Positions 16,287-25,166 of a DNA stretch of 64,000 nt are shown one piece after another. The notes beneath the pieces were generated by a model that saw only the letters and a list, made by a program, of their open reading frames with translations, searched no databases and was not told the DNA's origin. Origin of the DNA: Brevibacillus_H ginsengisoli (lineage in GTDB: Bacteria > Bacillota > Bacilli > Brevibacillales > Brevibacillaceae); the NCBI RefSeq assembly GCF_050113715.1, contig NZ_JBNJQR010000010.1, forward strand, positions 164,271-228,270, written 5' to 3'. The first letter of the stretch is position 1, and each line of letters begins with the position of its first letter. The translations under genes were made by a program, and so were the position numbers.

Positions 16287-17795
16287 TTGGCGACTTTTTA
16301 TGAATTTGGACTTCATCACTCGATCACTCGAGCATTGAATGATATGGGCTTTGAAGAGGCTACACCAGTACAAACGCAAACCATCCCGCTTGCCTTGGAA
16401 GGTAAGGATTTAATCGGACAGGCACAAACGGGAACAGGTAAAACAGCGGCTTTCGGTATTCCGTTGATCGAACGACTGAATGTAGACGAAGAAGCGATTC
16501 AGGGCCTGGTATTGGCTCCGACTCGTGAGTTGGCAGTACAGGTAGCAGAAGAAGTAAACAAGATCGGGAATGTCAAAGGCATCCGTGCCCTGCCAATCTA
16601 TGGTGGGCAAGATATTACCCGTCAAATCAAGGCATTAAAGAAAAAACCTCAACTCATCGTGGCTACACCTGGACGTTTCATGGATCACATGAGAAGAAAG
16701 ACCATTCGTCTTAACTCGATCCGCATGGTTGTCCTGGACGAAGCGGATGAAATGTTGAACATGGGCTTTATCGATGATATTACAGAGATTCTTTCGGAGA
16801 TTCCGGAAGAACGCCAAACCTTGCTGTTCTCAGCTACGATGCCGAAACAAATCAAGGATCTTGCGGTTAAGTTCATGAAAGATCCAGAGTTGATCGCCGT
16901 CAAAGCGAAAGAGCTGACGATCTCCAGCATTGCTCAACAGTACATTGAGCTGCCAGAGAAACAAAAATTCGATGCGCTTACCCGTTTGTTGGACCTGCAT
17001 ACACCGGAATTAGCCATCGTTTTCGGAAGAACGAAGCGAAGAGTAGACGAGCTGTCTGAGGCGTTAAACAAACGCGGCTATTCCGCAGAGGGTATCCACG
17101 GCGACTTGAACCAAGCGAAGCGTGACAGCGTACTGCGTCGTTTCAAGGAAGGCTCTATTGAAGTTCTTGTCGCAACAGATGTGGCCGCACGCGGTCTGGA
17201 CATTAGCGGAGTTACCCATGTGTTCAACTTCGACATTCCACAAGACCCGGAAAGCTATGTACACCGAATTGGCCGAACAGGCCGCGCGGGTAAAACAGGC
17301 TTAGCCATTACATTTGTGACACCGCGTGAAATCGAGCATATCCGCACGATTGAACGAATCACCAACCGCAAAATGGAGCGCCGTTCTGTTCCGACAATGG
17401 CTGAAGCGATTGAAGGACAACAGCGCATGGTGATTGAGAAGCTGCTCGATATTGTGCAAGAAGGACAGCTTCATAATTATCACGCTGCGGCAGAAGAACT
17501 GTTGGAAGAAACCGACTCTATCACCTTGGTATCAGCCGCATTGAAAATGCTGACCAAAGAGCCTGACACAACACCAGTTCGTTTGACAGAAGAAGGACCA
17601 CTACGCGTTAAACAAAAGCCAGCGGGTGGCAAATTCAGATCGGACAGACGAGGCCCAGGCAAAGGCTTTAACAAGGGTGGCAACTTCAGCAAAGGTGCCG
17701 GAGAAAACAAAGGGTCTTATGGCAAAGGCGGCGGAGCGCCAAGAGGCAAAAAGGGAAATCCGCGTCCGAACCGCAAACCGGTAACGACAACCTAA
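16287..17795 (+). CDS. cshA: DEAD-box RNA helicase (CshA type)
   Basis: TTG start supported by AAAGGAGAATG upstream. 502 residues with all helicase motifs in order: Q motif ([13 protein letters not shown]), Walker A AQTGTGKT (about 45-52), [16 protein letters not shown] ([13 protein letters not shown]), SAT (LFSATMPK), ARGLDI and [10 protein letters not shown]. The C-terminal about 65 residues are a Gly/Lys/Arg-rich tail ([15 protein letters not shown]) typical of CshA-like enzymes, which unwind structured mRNA and associate with the degradosome and ribosome assembly. B. subtilis CshA is 494 residues. Downstream of csp but separated by a terminator. Confidence 0.92.
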   Translation: MATFYEFGLHHSITRALNDMGFEEATPVQTQTIPLALEGKDLIGQAQTGTGKTAAFGIPLIERLNVDEEAIQGLVLAPTRELAVQVAEEVNKIGNVKGIRALPIYGGQDITRQIKALKKKPQLIVATPGRFMDHMRRKTIRLNSIRMVVLDEADEMLNMGFIDDITEILSEIPEERQTLLFSATMPKQIKDLAVKFMKDPELIAVKAKELTISSIAQQYIELPEKQKFDALTRLLDLHTPELAIVFGRTKRRVDELSEALNKRGYSAEGIHGDLNQAKRDSVLRRFKEGSIEVLVATDVAARGLDISGVTHVFNFDIPQDPESYVHRIGRTGRAGKTGLAITFVTPREIEHIRTIERITNRKMERRSVPTMAEAIEGQQRMVIEKLLDIVQEGQLHNYHAAAEELLEETDSITLVSAALKMLTKEPDTTPVRLTEEGPLRVKQKPAGGKFRSDRRGPGKGFNKGGNFSKGAGENKGSYGKGGGAPRGKKGNPRPNRKPVTTT

Positions 17796-17818
17796 CTTAA
17801 TTGGCAATACGTAGATTT

Positions 17819-17847
17819 AAAAAAGCCGGGGAAACTCGGCTTTTTTG
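17819..17847 (+). terminator. Rho-independent terminator after cshA
   Basis: AAAAAGCCG pairs with CGGCTTTTTT across a GGGAAACT loop. Confidence 0.88.
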
Positions 17848-17928
17848 TTTTTAAATCGTCGCCAAAGACTCGGCAATCGCCGATGATTCCTAATCGCGCG
17901 GCTTTGCCTCAATTAGTCGGGAAGACGG

Positions 17929-18594
17929 TCACGGAGTATGGACAGTTTTAAGATGCTGAAGGTTCCAATATGTTTCATCCCCATCCCCATCTACGATGAT
18001 GACTGAATTGCTTGCCACTTTTTTAAGCAATCCGATTTTATAGGGATGGTCACCTATATCGAACACAACGATACTGCCTTCCAATCGTTTGAGTTGTTCC
18101 TCAAATGTTCGCGAGGTACTGGGGAGCATCGAAGAAAACGGGATGTTTTGGTTGTTAAGGGTGTATGGCGTAACATTTTGGGTATAGGGAACCAACCATT
18201 TTAGATGATGCATGGCGATCGACATGGTTTTATAAACCGGGGAATTGAATAAGAAGTAGTCATTGAGCACATTCAGGACATAGCCATGTATCGTTTGATT
18301 GCCTGTCACATAAATCTTGACGAACATGCCTTTTGCGTTTAACAGGATCTTGCGAAAAGAGATTCGATCCTGATCATTGCTGGGAGTGCTATTATCAGGT
18401 AACACAAGCTTTGGGTCGGGGGTTCGATTAAGATTGAGATTTTGCACTTGCATGAGAGGAAAATAGAAATAATCTTGCCCATTGAACAGTACAAGGATGT
18501 CATTGCCGTAATCAATGAGAATGCCTGTATGCTTGGTCTTCCCCGATAACTCCAGGAACACCTGCTTGTAGAGAAACTGATCCAAGAAATTCAT
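17929..18594 (-). CDS. DUF2642-like spore-coat-associated protein
   Basis: Start placed at ATG 18594 because GGAGGAGGTAGGA lies immediately upstream; the longer open frame (to 18663) has no ribosome site. The 221-residue protein has three beta-rich units of one kind: FLELSGKTKHTGILIDYGND with YFYFPLMQVQNL; GMFVKIYVTGNQTIHGYVLN with AMHHLKWLVP; and LEGSIVVFDIGDHPYKIGLL with TYWNLQHLKTV. The pattern (G.L....D...L..g...y.p..hi..i) is that of DUF2642 and of CotB repeats. It follows cotB by 118 bases on the same strand, so a spore-coat role is inferred. Confidence 0.68.
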   Translation of the reverse strand: MNFLDQFLYKQVFLELSGKTKHTGILIDYGNDILVLFNGQDYFYFPLMQVQNLNLNRTPDPKLVLPDNSTPSNDQDRISFRKILLNAKGMFVKIYVTGNQTIHGYVLNVLNDYFLFNSPVYKTMSIAMHHLKWLVPYTQNVTPYTLNNQNIPFSSMLPSTSRTFEEQLKRLEGSIVVFDIGDHPYKIGLLKKVASNSVIIVDGDGDETYWNLQHLKTVHTP

Positions 18595-18712
18595 CTTCCT
18601 ACCTCCTCCTCCTACTGGCCCCGTGGGTGCACTGGCTTCAGACCTAACCAGCGCATCCCGCACAGATAAAAGAATGTTGTAGGGGCTCTCACATGAAGCT
18701 CCGTATACACAC

Positions 18713-19855
18713 TTATTTTGTTCGACGAATTGAAGCTCCCTTTTGTATGAAAAGCCCTTGAATTCCTCCGCGTCTATTCATGGAGATCGTAAGGATGGGG
18801 GGTGCTGCATGATTTATCCAAATGGATTTTCTACTTTGGATGGCGTCAAGTCTGCTTCGTTGGGTGGCGACAAGTTGCCTTTGTTGTTTACGGGAAACTT
18901 TTGCCTTTTGGATATTCCTGCGACCCAGTGAGGGAGTTCTTACCTGTTTCCTTTGCTTTCTGGAGGTTACGATCTGAATGACACTGCGACGGGAGTAGCG
19001 AAGTCGATTAATCGTTGTTTTGGTGCCGCGTTTAATTCTGTTTTTTCTGCCACTCTTCGAACTTTTAGAAGAAATACGTTTAGCTCTTCGAATCGTTACC
19101 CAGTTTTTTTTTTCATTTAAGCTGTTACCCTGATTTACTTGGTTTTGTGATAAATCTTCTTCGTTTATCGCTTCGCTATTTTGATTAACCGCTACGCTGT
19201 TCGTGTAGCTAATATTGCGGATATGGTCGACCGCGATCCTATATATTTCTTTGTTGTGAATGACTACGACATAGTCTTCCCAATTGTCTGTAAGAATGCC
19301 TTCCACCATTTCTGGGCCGCCACGATTAATTTTGACCCAACGATTATGCAGATTGGTCAGGAGATTGCTGAGATTAGGGGCATCAACATAGTTCGGATAT
19401 TGACTGAGCACTTTTTCGTTTCCAGGCTCTTCAGTGATGCTTCGAATGTGATGGGACGTGTAGTAGAGTATGCCATCTTCTTTCGTTGAGAGGACAAAGA
19501 AGTCTGGAGCTACACCAAGTAAGCGGCCAACTCTTGATTCGGGACCGCCACGGTCAACTCGGACGAGACTGTACTTCATGCTTTCTAATACTTCATTCAA
19601 GGTAGGTAAAGAACTAAAACGAACAAAGTAGTCATCGGGGCGATAGATGGCTGGCGCGTAGGTAACGTTCAGATCTTCTGACATACTTTTGATGTGCTCC
19701 AAGTTGTAGAAAATAACGCCTTCGTTCAACGTGTCTAGAAGGATATACGACTCGGTGACGGAAATGAGTCTACCGATTTTGCTTTCAGGGCCTCCCTTAT
19801 ACACGCGTACGATCTTTCCAAGCGACGATAAAAGCGAAGCGGAATTGAACGCCAT
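18713..19855 (-). CDS. cotB: Spore coat protein CotB
   Basis: The 380-residue protein has three repeats with the CotB hallmark [VK]xxGGPExxxGxL: IVRVYKGGPESKIGRLISV (about 17-35), LVRVDRGGPESRVGRLLGV (about 92-110) and WVKINRGGPEMVEGILTDN (about 172-190). Each ends in a YY/IA...HI(K/R)(S/N)I strand. The last about 140 residues are a strongly basic tail (SSKSSKSGRKNRIKRGT) replacing the Ser-Lys-Arg repeats of B. subtilis CotB. In Bacillus that tail is phosphorylated by the CotH kinase. No CotH lies here, but a HipA-like kinase gene does (20944). ATG preceded by GAAAGGGG. Expected location: outer spore coat, late mother-cell expression. Confidence 0.86.
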   Translation of the reverse strand: MAFNSASLLSSLGKIVRVYKGGPESKIGRLISVTESYILLDTLNEGVIFYNLEHIKSMSEDLNVTYAPAIYRPDDYFVRFSSLPTLNEVLESMKYSLVRVDRGGPESRVGRLLGVAPDFFVLSTKEDGILYYTSHHIRSITEEPGNEKVLSQYPNYVDAPNLSNLLTNLHNRWVKINRGGPEMVEGILTDNWEDYVVVIHNKEIYRIAVDHIRNISYTNSVAVNQNSEAINEEDLSQNQVNQGNSLNEKKNWVTIRRAKRISSKSSKSGRKNRIKRGTKTTINRLRYSRRSVIQIVTSRKQRKQVRTPSLGRRNIQKAKVSRKQQRQLVATQRSRLDAIQSRKSIWINHAAPPILTISMNRRGGIQGLFIQKGASIRRTK

Positions 19856-20099
19856 TCAAACTGACCCCTTTCAAATATCTTTAAGGTTGATTTGTAATGT
19901 ATGTATATGAGACTAGAAATGAGCTGATATAAACGTTTCCCTAGATTTTGTAAAATAGTCGTCCATCTATCGACGAGTAACTAGGAGACATTCGTTTAGG
20001 AAATCTTTCTCAAAAGTGACGAACAACTATAGGTGAATAGCTTATCCCTTTCCTTACGGGATGAATAGGATAACAAGTGAGCGGAAGGAGGGGGAGAAA

Positions 20100-20819
20100 G
20101 TGAGCAGCATACAGACAGGGAAGTGGCAGAAATACATCTTTCTGCGGCAGGATTATTCTTTAGTTCCATATCTTCCAAAGACGGCCGTCTTATCGGAACG
20201 CTCGTTAGCTAATCTGCTTCGGAAATATCAGAAGGTTGTTCTGAAACCCAATGATGGGGCGCGCGGGCGGGGGATTATGGTTGCACAGGTAAAAAGCTCA
20301 GGTGGCTATGAGCTTCAGTCTTTATGGAAGAAACGAACCTTTACGAATTGTTCACGGCTGTTTCGTTACCTGAAGCATACCATTCGAATCAATCGTTACA
20401 TCCTTCAGCAATGTGTTCCACTAGCCAAAGTGAATGATAGACTATTTGATTTGCGTGTTATGGTACAACGAGTTAAGAGTAAACGTTGGAAAATCACAGG
20501 GGGTCTAGCGAAAATTGCTTATCGAGGCATGGCGGTCACCAATCCAGAAGAGTATGTAAGGCCGATGAATCGAGTGCTTCGAGATTCGGGATTCTCCTAT
20601 CTACTTGGTAAAATCAATGCGGTATGTATTCGGGCTTCCGATCAACTGAGCAAAAAATATCCTTGGATAACCATTATTGGATTTGATATTGGGGTGGATG
20701 TAAATGGACAGGTATGGATTATTGAACCGAACTTTCATCCGGCAATCTATTGGTTTAAGCAATTGCCAGAGAGAAAAACCTACAACCGAATCATCTCTTA
20801 CAAAAGTAAATATGGATAA
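20100..20819 (+). CDS. YheC/YheD-like ATP-grasp protein (spore-associated)
   Basis: GTG start at 20100 has GGAAGGAGGGGGAG just upstream; a longer frame to 20061 lacks one. The 239-residue protein shows ATP-grasp features: VVLKPNDGARGRGIMV (ATP-lid Lys and Gly-rich loop, about 45-65), DLRVMVQRVKSKRWKITGG, and WIIEPNFHPAIYW, carrying the Mg-binding E-x-N. This pattern is the YheC/YheD family of endospore formers, ligase-like proteins of the spore coat whose substrate is unknown. It is divergent from cotB and convergent with the HipA-like gene, all within 4 kb, implying one sporulation module. Confidence 0.82.
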   Translation: MSSIQTGKWQKYIFLRQDYSLVPYLPKTAVLSERSLANLLRKYQKVVLKPNDGARGRGIMVAQVKSSGGYELQSLWKKRTFTNCSRLFRYLKHTIRINRYILQQCVPLAKVNDRLFDLRVMVQRVKSKRWKITGGLAKIAYRGMAVTNPEEYVRPMNRVLRDSGFSYLLGKINAVCIRASDQLSKKYPWITIIGFDIGVDVNGQVWIIEPNFHPAIYWFKQLPERKTYNRIISYKSKYG

Positions 20820-20879
20820 AAGCTTCTTCATCAACGTACGCCGATGAACAGGAAGAGCATGATCTGTATCATTAGAAAA

Positions 20880-20913
20880 TAATAATCCGCCTTCAATTGG
20901 GCGGATTATCTTT
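20880..20913. terminator. Bidirectional terminator between ATP-grasp and HipA-like genes
   Basis: AATAATCCGCC (20880-20890) pairs with GGCGGATTAT (20899-20908), with T/A-rich flanks on both strands. Confidence 0.85.
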
Positions 20914-20943
20914 TGGTATTTGATTCCCTTTTTGTGGAAGATA

Positions 20944-21837
20944 CTACTCGTAATAGTAATAATAATCGTAATCATATTCACTCGTATGATCCGGGGCAGG
21001 AGATTCTTTTTTAATTTGTTCGTTGGAAGTGAGTTCGTTGGAAGCCTGTTCTTCACGGGGAGGATGTCCTCGGTATTTACGTTGACAGATGCACCATCTC
21101 CGAACAATGGAGCGGAGAGATTTACGCCGGGAGAGCAGCATATTTTTGATGATCGTTTTTTGATGAAGAGAAAGGAGGTTAGAGGGAACCTGATCCACGA
21201 TTGACTCGATGCAGGATTCAGGGAGATTCTCAATCTCCACAATATAGGGTAAAAGCTGATGATAGGAACGTATATAGCCTCGTAAGCCTTTCGGATACTT
21301 GACGTTATAACGATTGACATGGGTCCAGTAGTTAGAATTCCATTGTCTGCCCTTCCACTTGAGGGCTCCGAGAAGAGATAATCCATGATCAATCGCATAG
21401 AAATTATTGGTCGAACCATCAGTAGTGACGATGAGATTTGCGCTATGGCGATCCACATTACAAATCCATATATCAAAGATAAACGTACGCAAAATCTGCT
21501 CAGGGTGCTTTAGCTGGTTGAATGGGGACCACTTGTGTTTTTTACTAAATTGATACCAGGAGTAATGAGCCGTAGCAGGCTTGACCAGCGATACAATTCC
21601 CCGAATCCCCATAACCTCAGTTAAGTCCACTTCAGCGACATTCACCCCTAGTTTTTTTGCCAGTTCGTAGGCTATCAGCTCATTGGCCAACATGCTGTCT
21701 ACTCGGCGGAGGTTTGACTTGCAGGGGAACTTGAAATAGCCTGTTTGCTGAACTCCGCCTACATATCGAGCGACTTGCCATACTGGCCCCAATTTGCGAC
21801 TCCTTTTACCAATCACGCGCCAATCGCTTGTATCCAT
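20944..21837 (-). CDS. HipA-like protein kinase, spore-coat neighbourhood
   Basis: The 297-residue protein has kinase-like motifs: the catalytic-loop-type NVDRHSANLIV (about 126-136), a DFG-like AIDHGLSLLG (about 147-156), and an N-terminal YFKFPCKSN with a possible ATP-anchoring Lys. The pattern is that of the HipA-like kinase family of Bacillales (HipA_2 type), distinct from toxin HipA because the N-terminal HipA domain and HipB partner are missing. The C-terminus is low-complexity and acidic/aromatic, ending EYDYDYYYYYE, which could be a cross-linking or coat-anchoring tail. Given cotB next door, phosphorylation of CotB-like tails is a reasonable but untested hypothesis. Confidence 0.7.
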   Translation of the reverse strand: MDTSDWRVIGKRSRKLGPVWQVARYVGGVQQTGYFKFPCKSNLRRVDSMLANELIAYELAKKLGVNVAEVDLTEVMGIRGIVSLVKPATAHYSWYQFSKKHKWSPFNQLKHPEQILRTFIFDIWICNVDRHSANLIVTTDGSTNNFYAIDHGLSLLGALKWKGRQWNSNYWTHVNRYNVKYPKGLRGYIRSYHQLLPYIVEIENLPESCIESIVDQVPSNLLSLHQKTIIKNMLLSRRKSLRSIVRRWCICQRKYRGHPPREEQASNELTSNEQIKKESPAPDHTSEYDYDYYYYYE

Positions 21838-21946
21838 GTTCTAGGTATCCCTCCCTCCTCTTTTATCTTATTGGTCTAATGACAAACAAGAAACGGCAGA
21901 TACCCCGAAAGAGAAAAGAATATAGGAAAGCCTCACTACAAATGAG

Positions 21947-22510
21947 TTAAGGAAGAGTAGAGCTCTTCGCCTGGGGGGTGAGGTGACGATACCCACGCAT
22001 GATTAAGCGGAAGTAGAGGCCAAGCAGTTTTTTGCACAGATACGTGAGCAATCCAAATACCAGTCCCAATCCTAACGTACTGAGAAGCACCCACTCACTC
22101 CCTTCATGCCCGAATGTATAGAGAGAAATATGCGTATTATTCGGATAAAAGATTTTGAACAGGCCAACCAGTGGACAGATAATCGTGGATACTCCGAAGC
22201 CAATCATCAAGGAACCTAGCGTGGGGACAACAATCAAACTAATGAAACCGGTGCCAGCGAAAAAACCAGCCATGACAAAAAAGCGGGTCAGACTTGGCGG
22301 AGATTGATAGAGGTACTGAGCGATATAGCCTTTCGCAAGCGTTTGGGGTGATCCTAGTTCGCCGATAATCTCGTCAACATCGCGGCCAGTGGCCATTTCT
22401 TTATGAATGTGGTTCTCAATCGAGGATACAATATCGCGTCGATTCCCTTTCGGAAGACGTATCAGTTCACGATCCAGGTTATTTATAAAAAGCGTGATGC
22501 GGTCATTCAT
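21947..22510 (-). CDS. HAAS-domain membrane protein (DUF1700-like)
   Basis: Start at ATG 22510 with GGAGGGGAAACC upstream; the longer frame begins without a ribosome site. Residues 1-70 are the HAAS-type helical domain: LDRELIRLPKGNRRDIVSSIENHIHK ... DVDEIIGELGSPQTLAKGYIAQY. Three or four membrane helices follow. HAAS proteins usually sit beside PadR regulators or sigma factors and act in membrane-stress signalling. Here an ECF sigma factor starts 183 bases away on the opposite strand. Confidence 0.8.
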   Translation of the reverse strand: MNDRITLFINNLDRELIRLPKGNRRDIVSSIENHIHKEMATGRDVDEIIGELGSPQTLAKGYIAQYLYQSPPSLTRFFVMAGFFAGTGFISLIVVPTLGSLMIGFGVSTIICPLVGLFKIFYPNNTHISLYTFGHEGSEWVLLSTLGLGLVFGLLTYLCKKLLGLYFRLIMRGYRHLTPQAKSSTLP

Positions 22511-22692
22511 GGTTTCCCCTCCAACTACTTGAACTTTGTTCTTCACACAACTTGTTTGATTTGATTTCCATGAAATGGTTCGTTAAAAATTATAGAATAT
22601 TTGGAGAAGGATAGCAAAAGTAGACTCGAAATGGAACCAAAGGCAATGTATCTGCATAGTACAAGTGAAATAAAAGCGGGGGAGGTGTTGAG

Positions 22693-23220
22693 GTGTTACC
22701 ACAACTTCTGGAAGAATGGGTGGACAGTTATGCAGAGCGGTTGAGACGGATTGCGTATACATATGTCCGGGATTGGGGAATGGCTGAGGATTGTGTGCAA
22801 AATGCCTTTATCAAAGCCTATCACGCCACCAATCCATACGAAAAGTCACGGGGGCACGTGTTCGCTTGGCTAGCCAGGATCGTGATCAACGAATGCAAAA
22901 TGGTGAGGCGCAGAAGTTGGCGTGAGATCTTGATGGAATGGCTGCCAGACAGAATGGTGAAAAGTTCTGAAGAGAATTTCTTGAGCCGTGATTCACAACA
23001 AACTGTCCATGAGGCGATCCTGCAATTACCCGTTATTCATCGGGAACCGATTGTCCTGTTTTATTTTGAGGAGTTAAGTGTAGATGAAATCTCGGAAATA
23101 CTGGGAGTTCCAACTGGAACAATCAAGTCAAGATTATCACGAGGAAGAGAACGCCTCAAGCATTTCATAAGGGAGGATGACGATGGTCAATCAGTTACCA
23201 AATGCAAAGCAACCGTCTAA
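22693..23220 (+). CDS. ECF RNA polymerase sigma factor (locus 1)
   Basis: GTG start with GGGGGAGG 7 bases upstream. 175 residues: region 2 (RLRRIAYTYVRDWGMAEDCVQNAFIKAYH ... GHVFAWLARIVINECKMVRRRSW) and region 4 (LPVIHREPIVLFYFEELSVDEISEILGVPTGTIKSRLSRGRERL). It overlaps the anti-sigma gene by 38 bases, so expression is coupled. It resembles SigX/SigV/YlaC-like envelope-stress factors. It directs transcription in response to a signal sensed by the membrane anti-sigma. Confidence 0.93.
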   Translation: MLPQLLEEWVDSYAERLRRIAYTYVRDWGMAEDCVQNAFIKAYHATNPYEKSRGHVFAWLARIVINECKMVRRRSWREILMEWLPDRMVKSSEENFLSRDSQQTVHEAILQLPVIHREPIVLFYFEELSVDEISEILGVPTGTIKSRLSRGRERLKHFIREDDDGQSVTKCKATV

Positions 23221-24652
23221 CGAGCCAACATTTGATGTTCACCAGTTTAAAGCAAAATTACAGAATAAACTGGCGAATTCTGCTCCTCTTGTTTCTTCCC
23301 GTTCAATTCCCAGATTGAAAATAGCACTGCTTGCAACCACGGCAATCGTGGTGATCGGTGGTTCTGTTGTTTCCTATGTTTCGCCTACGTTTGCACAATG
23401 GGTATCTTCTTTTCTCAATTATCGGATTTCGGATCAAGGACTCGAGGAAGCTGTGAAAATGGGCTACAATCAGCCCAAAGAAATCAGGGTAACCGATCAG
23501 GGGATCACGTTGGTCATCCCTGAAGTACTGGCCGATACAAACCGTCTCATCCTCTCCTACTATGTTGAAAGAGAAGACGGGACAAGGTCGGTAGACTACC
23601 TGGATTCTCATGGCAAGCTATATGTGACGAGCGAAACGGGAGAACTACTTGCTAAAAATATCACATCCTTTAGCCGTGGATATGATTTTGGTTATTTTCA
23701 GTTCAATTTGTCGAAGGTAACGGATCAAGTCGTCATCCATGTGGAGATTCCTGAAATTGATTCCATTGACTACCCCGATAAAAAGGGAAAATGGAATGTT
23801 ACAGTCCCTGTCGACATGAAAGAGGCGATTTCGGCAACGAAGCAAATTCCGATAAACAAGCAGTTAACGACGAAACAAGGGGTAATGGTTGACTTAAAGG
23901 ATATCGTGTACTCACCTAGTGCTGTCCGATTAAATCTTACGACAACCAGGACACCAGAGGCCAGACAACGGATTCAAGATGATCTTAAACGTATTCACGC
24001 AAACAAGTATGATAAACAGAGTTTGGAGAGTAGTTATTATTACTATAAGATTGTTGATCAAAAAGGGAATGTTCTCGTGAAGACGGGAGATGTTGAAGAA
24101 TCCGTTAATGCGCTTCCATCTTCCCATACAATCGACCCGAAGGATCCCTATAGCACTACAGACCAGGAAGTATTTGTTCCTGTAAAGGGGGAGAAACTTC
24201 GATTTATATTGGATCAACTTGTCATTGTGGAAACGGCTGATTTGCAGTTTGAGCTCACTCAACAGAACCTGAAAACAGGGGAAATGACCAAAGAGTATGA
24301 AGGTAATACTTTCACGGTTAAGAACCTAACCATGCAGAAGACCAAGAATCAAACCATGATGCCCATGATAGAGGTAACCGGCAAAATGAAGGGTGGCTAT
24401 AATTGTCAATGGACTTTAGTGGATGAACATGGCAAGCAATATGAATCGGTCATTCAAACGCAGGATGATGAGGATATCTCACTAGTAAAAGTAGGGGGAG
24501 TTTATGTGGACCGTGACAAGCGTTGGGATCTTCGCCAAAGACTAAGTTTCCCTGATTTGAAAACCATAACAGGAAACTACACGTTAAAGTTAAAGACGAT
24601 CCCAAGATGGTATCCGATGAATTGGGAGGTTCCGCTCCCATCCGAATCATAA
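23183..24652 (+). CDS. DUF4179-type anti-sigma factor (partner of ECF locus 1)
   Basis: Start at ATG 23183 (GGGAGG about 7 bases upstream; an ATG at 23177 is possible). A short cytosolic N-terminus carries no zinc HxxxCxxC motif. One membrane helix lies near residues 46-68 (IALLATTAIVVIGGSVVSYV), then a large extracytoplasmic part: EVLADTNRLILSYYVEREDGTRS is the DUF4179 core, and a C-terminal DUF5643-like domain has GKMKGGYNCQWTLVDEHGKQYES. It is paralogous to the protein at 48466, sharing 'TDQGITL.vlEVLAD' and the same architecture. It presumably tethers its sigma factor to the membrane until envelope stress. Confidence 0.88.
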   Translation: MVNQLPNAKQPSNEPTFDVHQFKAKLQNKLANSAPLVSSRSIPRLKIALLATTAIVVIGGSVVSYVSPTFAQWVSSFLNYRISDQGLEEAVKMGYNQPKEIRVTDQGITLVIPEVLADTNRLILSYYVEREDGTRSVDYLDSHGKLYVTSETGELLAKNITSFSRGYDFGYFQFNLSKVTDQVVIHVEIPEIDSIDYPDKKGKWNVTVPVDMKEAISATKQIPINKQLTTKQGVMVDLKDIVYSPSAVRLNLTTTRTPEARQRIQDDLKRIHANKYDKQSLESSYYYYKIVDQKGNVLVKTGDVEESVNALPSSHTIDPKDPYSTTDQEVFVPVKGEKLRFILDQLVIVETADLQFELTQQNLKTGEMTKEYEGNTFTVKNLTMQKTKNQTMMPMIEVTGKMKGGYNCQWTLVDEHGKQYESVIQTQDDEDISLVKVGGVYVDRDKRWDLRQRLSFPDLKTITGNYTLKLKTIPRWYPMNWEVPLPSES

Positions 24653-24671
24653 AAAAACATACCAAAGTACG

Positions 24672-24710
24672 AAATACAGTCATACTCAGGGCGAGTTGGC
24701 TGTATTTTTA
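24672..24710 (+). terminator. Terminator after sigma/anti-sigma operon 1
   Basis: AAATACAG (24672-24679) pairs with CTGTATTT (24700-24707); a 20-base internal loop has partial pairing, and a T-run follows. Confidence 0.7.
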
Positions 24711-24751
24711 GTTAAGGCACATGATCCTAAGCTATGAAAGGAGCTGAAAGA

Positions 24752-25120
24752 ATGAAAGGGTATATCTGGTTACGTATCGCAGTGGCTTATTTTGTTTTTG
24801 GTGTTCTCTTTGGTATGTATATTGGAATTGTTCAATTATTTCAACTGGCCACTGTTCACGCGCACGTCAACCTTCTGGGCTGGGTTTCGCTCGCCTTGGC
24901 AGGACTTATCTACACGTTGTACCCTGCCGCGGCCACCAACGCGTTAGGAAAATGGCACTTCTGGCTGCACAATATCGGGCTGCCAATTATGGTTGTTGGC
25001 TTGTATTTGGAGATTATGCAGATCGCTTCGCTTCCGCTCATCCCGTTAGGAGGAACGATTGCCATTATTGGAATCCTCTGTTTTTTCTTGAATGTGTTCG
25101 TGAATGTAAAAGAAAGCTAG
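24752..25120 (+). CDS. Small four-helix membrane protein, cytochrome-oxidase-subunit-I-like
   Basis: Start at ATG 24752 behind AAAGGAG; the upstream ATG at 24734 is less well placed. 122 residues, four membrane helices. The segment TVHAHVNLLGWVSLALAGLIYTLYP carries the H-x-H and LGW pattern seen in heme-copper oxidase subunit I-like small proteins, but the length is a fraction of a real subunit I and other haem ligands are absent. Probably a haem/copper-interacting or quinone-related membrane protein; not a full oxidase. Confidence 0.7.
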   Translation: MKGYIWLRIAVAYFVFGVLFGMYIGIVQLFQLATVHAHVNLLGWVSLALAGLIYTLYPAAATNALGKWHFWLHNIGLPIMVVGLYLEIMQIASLPLIPLGGTIAIIGILCFFLNVFVNVKES

Positions 25121-25130
25121 TAATGTAAAG

Positions 25131-25154
25131 GCCCCCGTCTATTTAGACAGGGGC
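25131..25154. terminator. Hairpin between convergent genes
   Basis: GCCCCCGTCT pairs with AGACAGGGGC around an ATTT loop (one mismatch). No long T-run on either side, so strength is uncertain. Confidence 0.55.
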
Positions 25155-25166
25155 GAACATCCAGAC

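Noticed and set aside
20601..21476. 291-codon minus-strand frame spanning two spore genes and their terminator
   Set aside because: Overlaps two well-supported genes and a terminator; no ribosome site.
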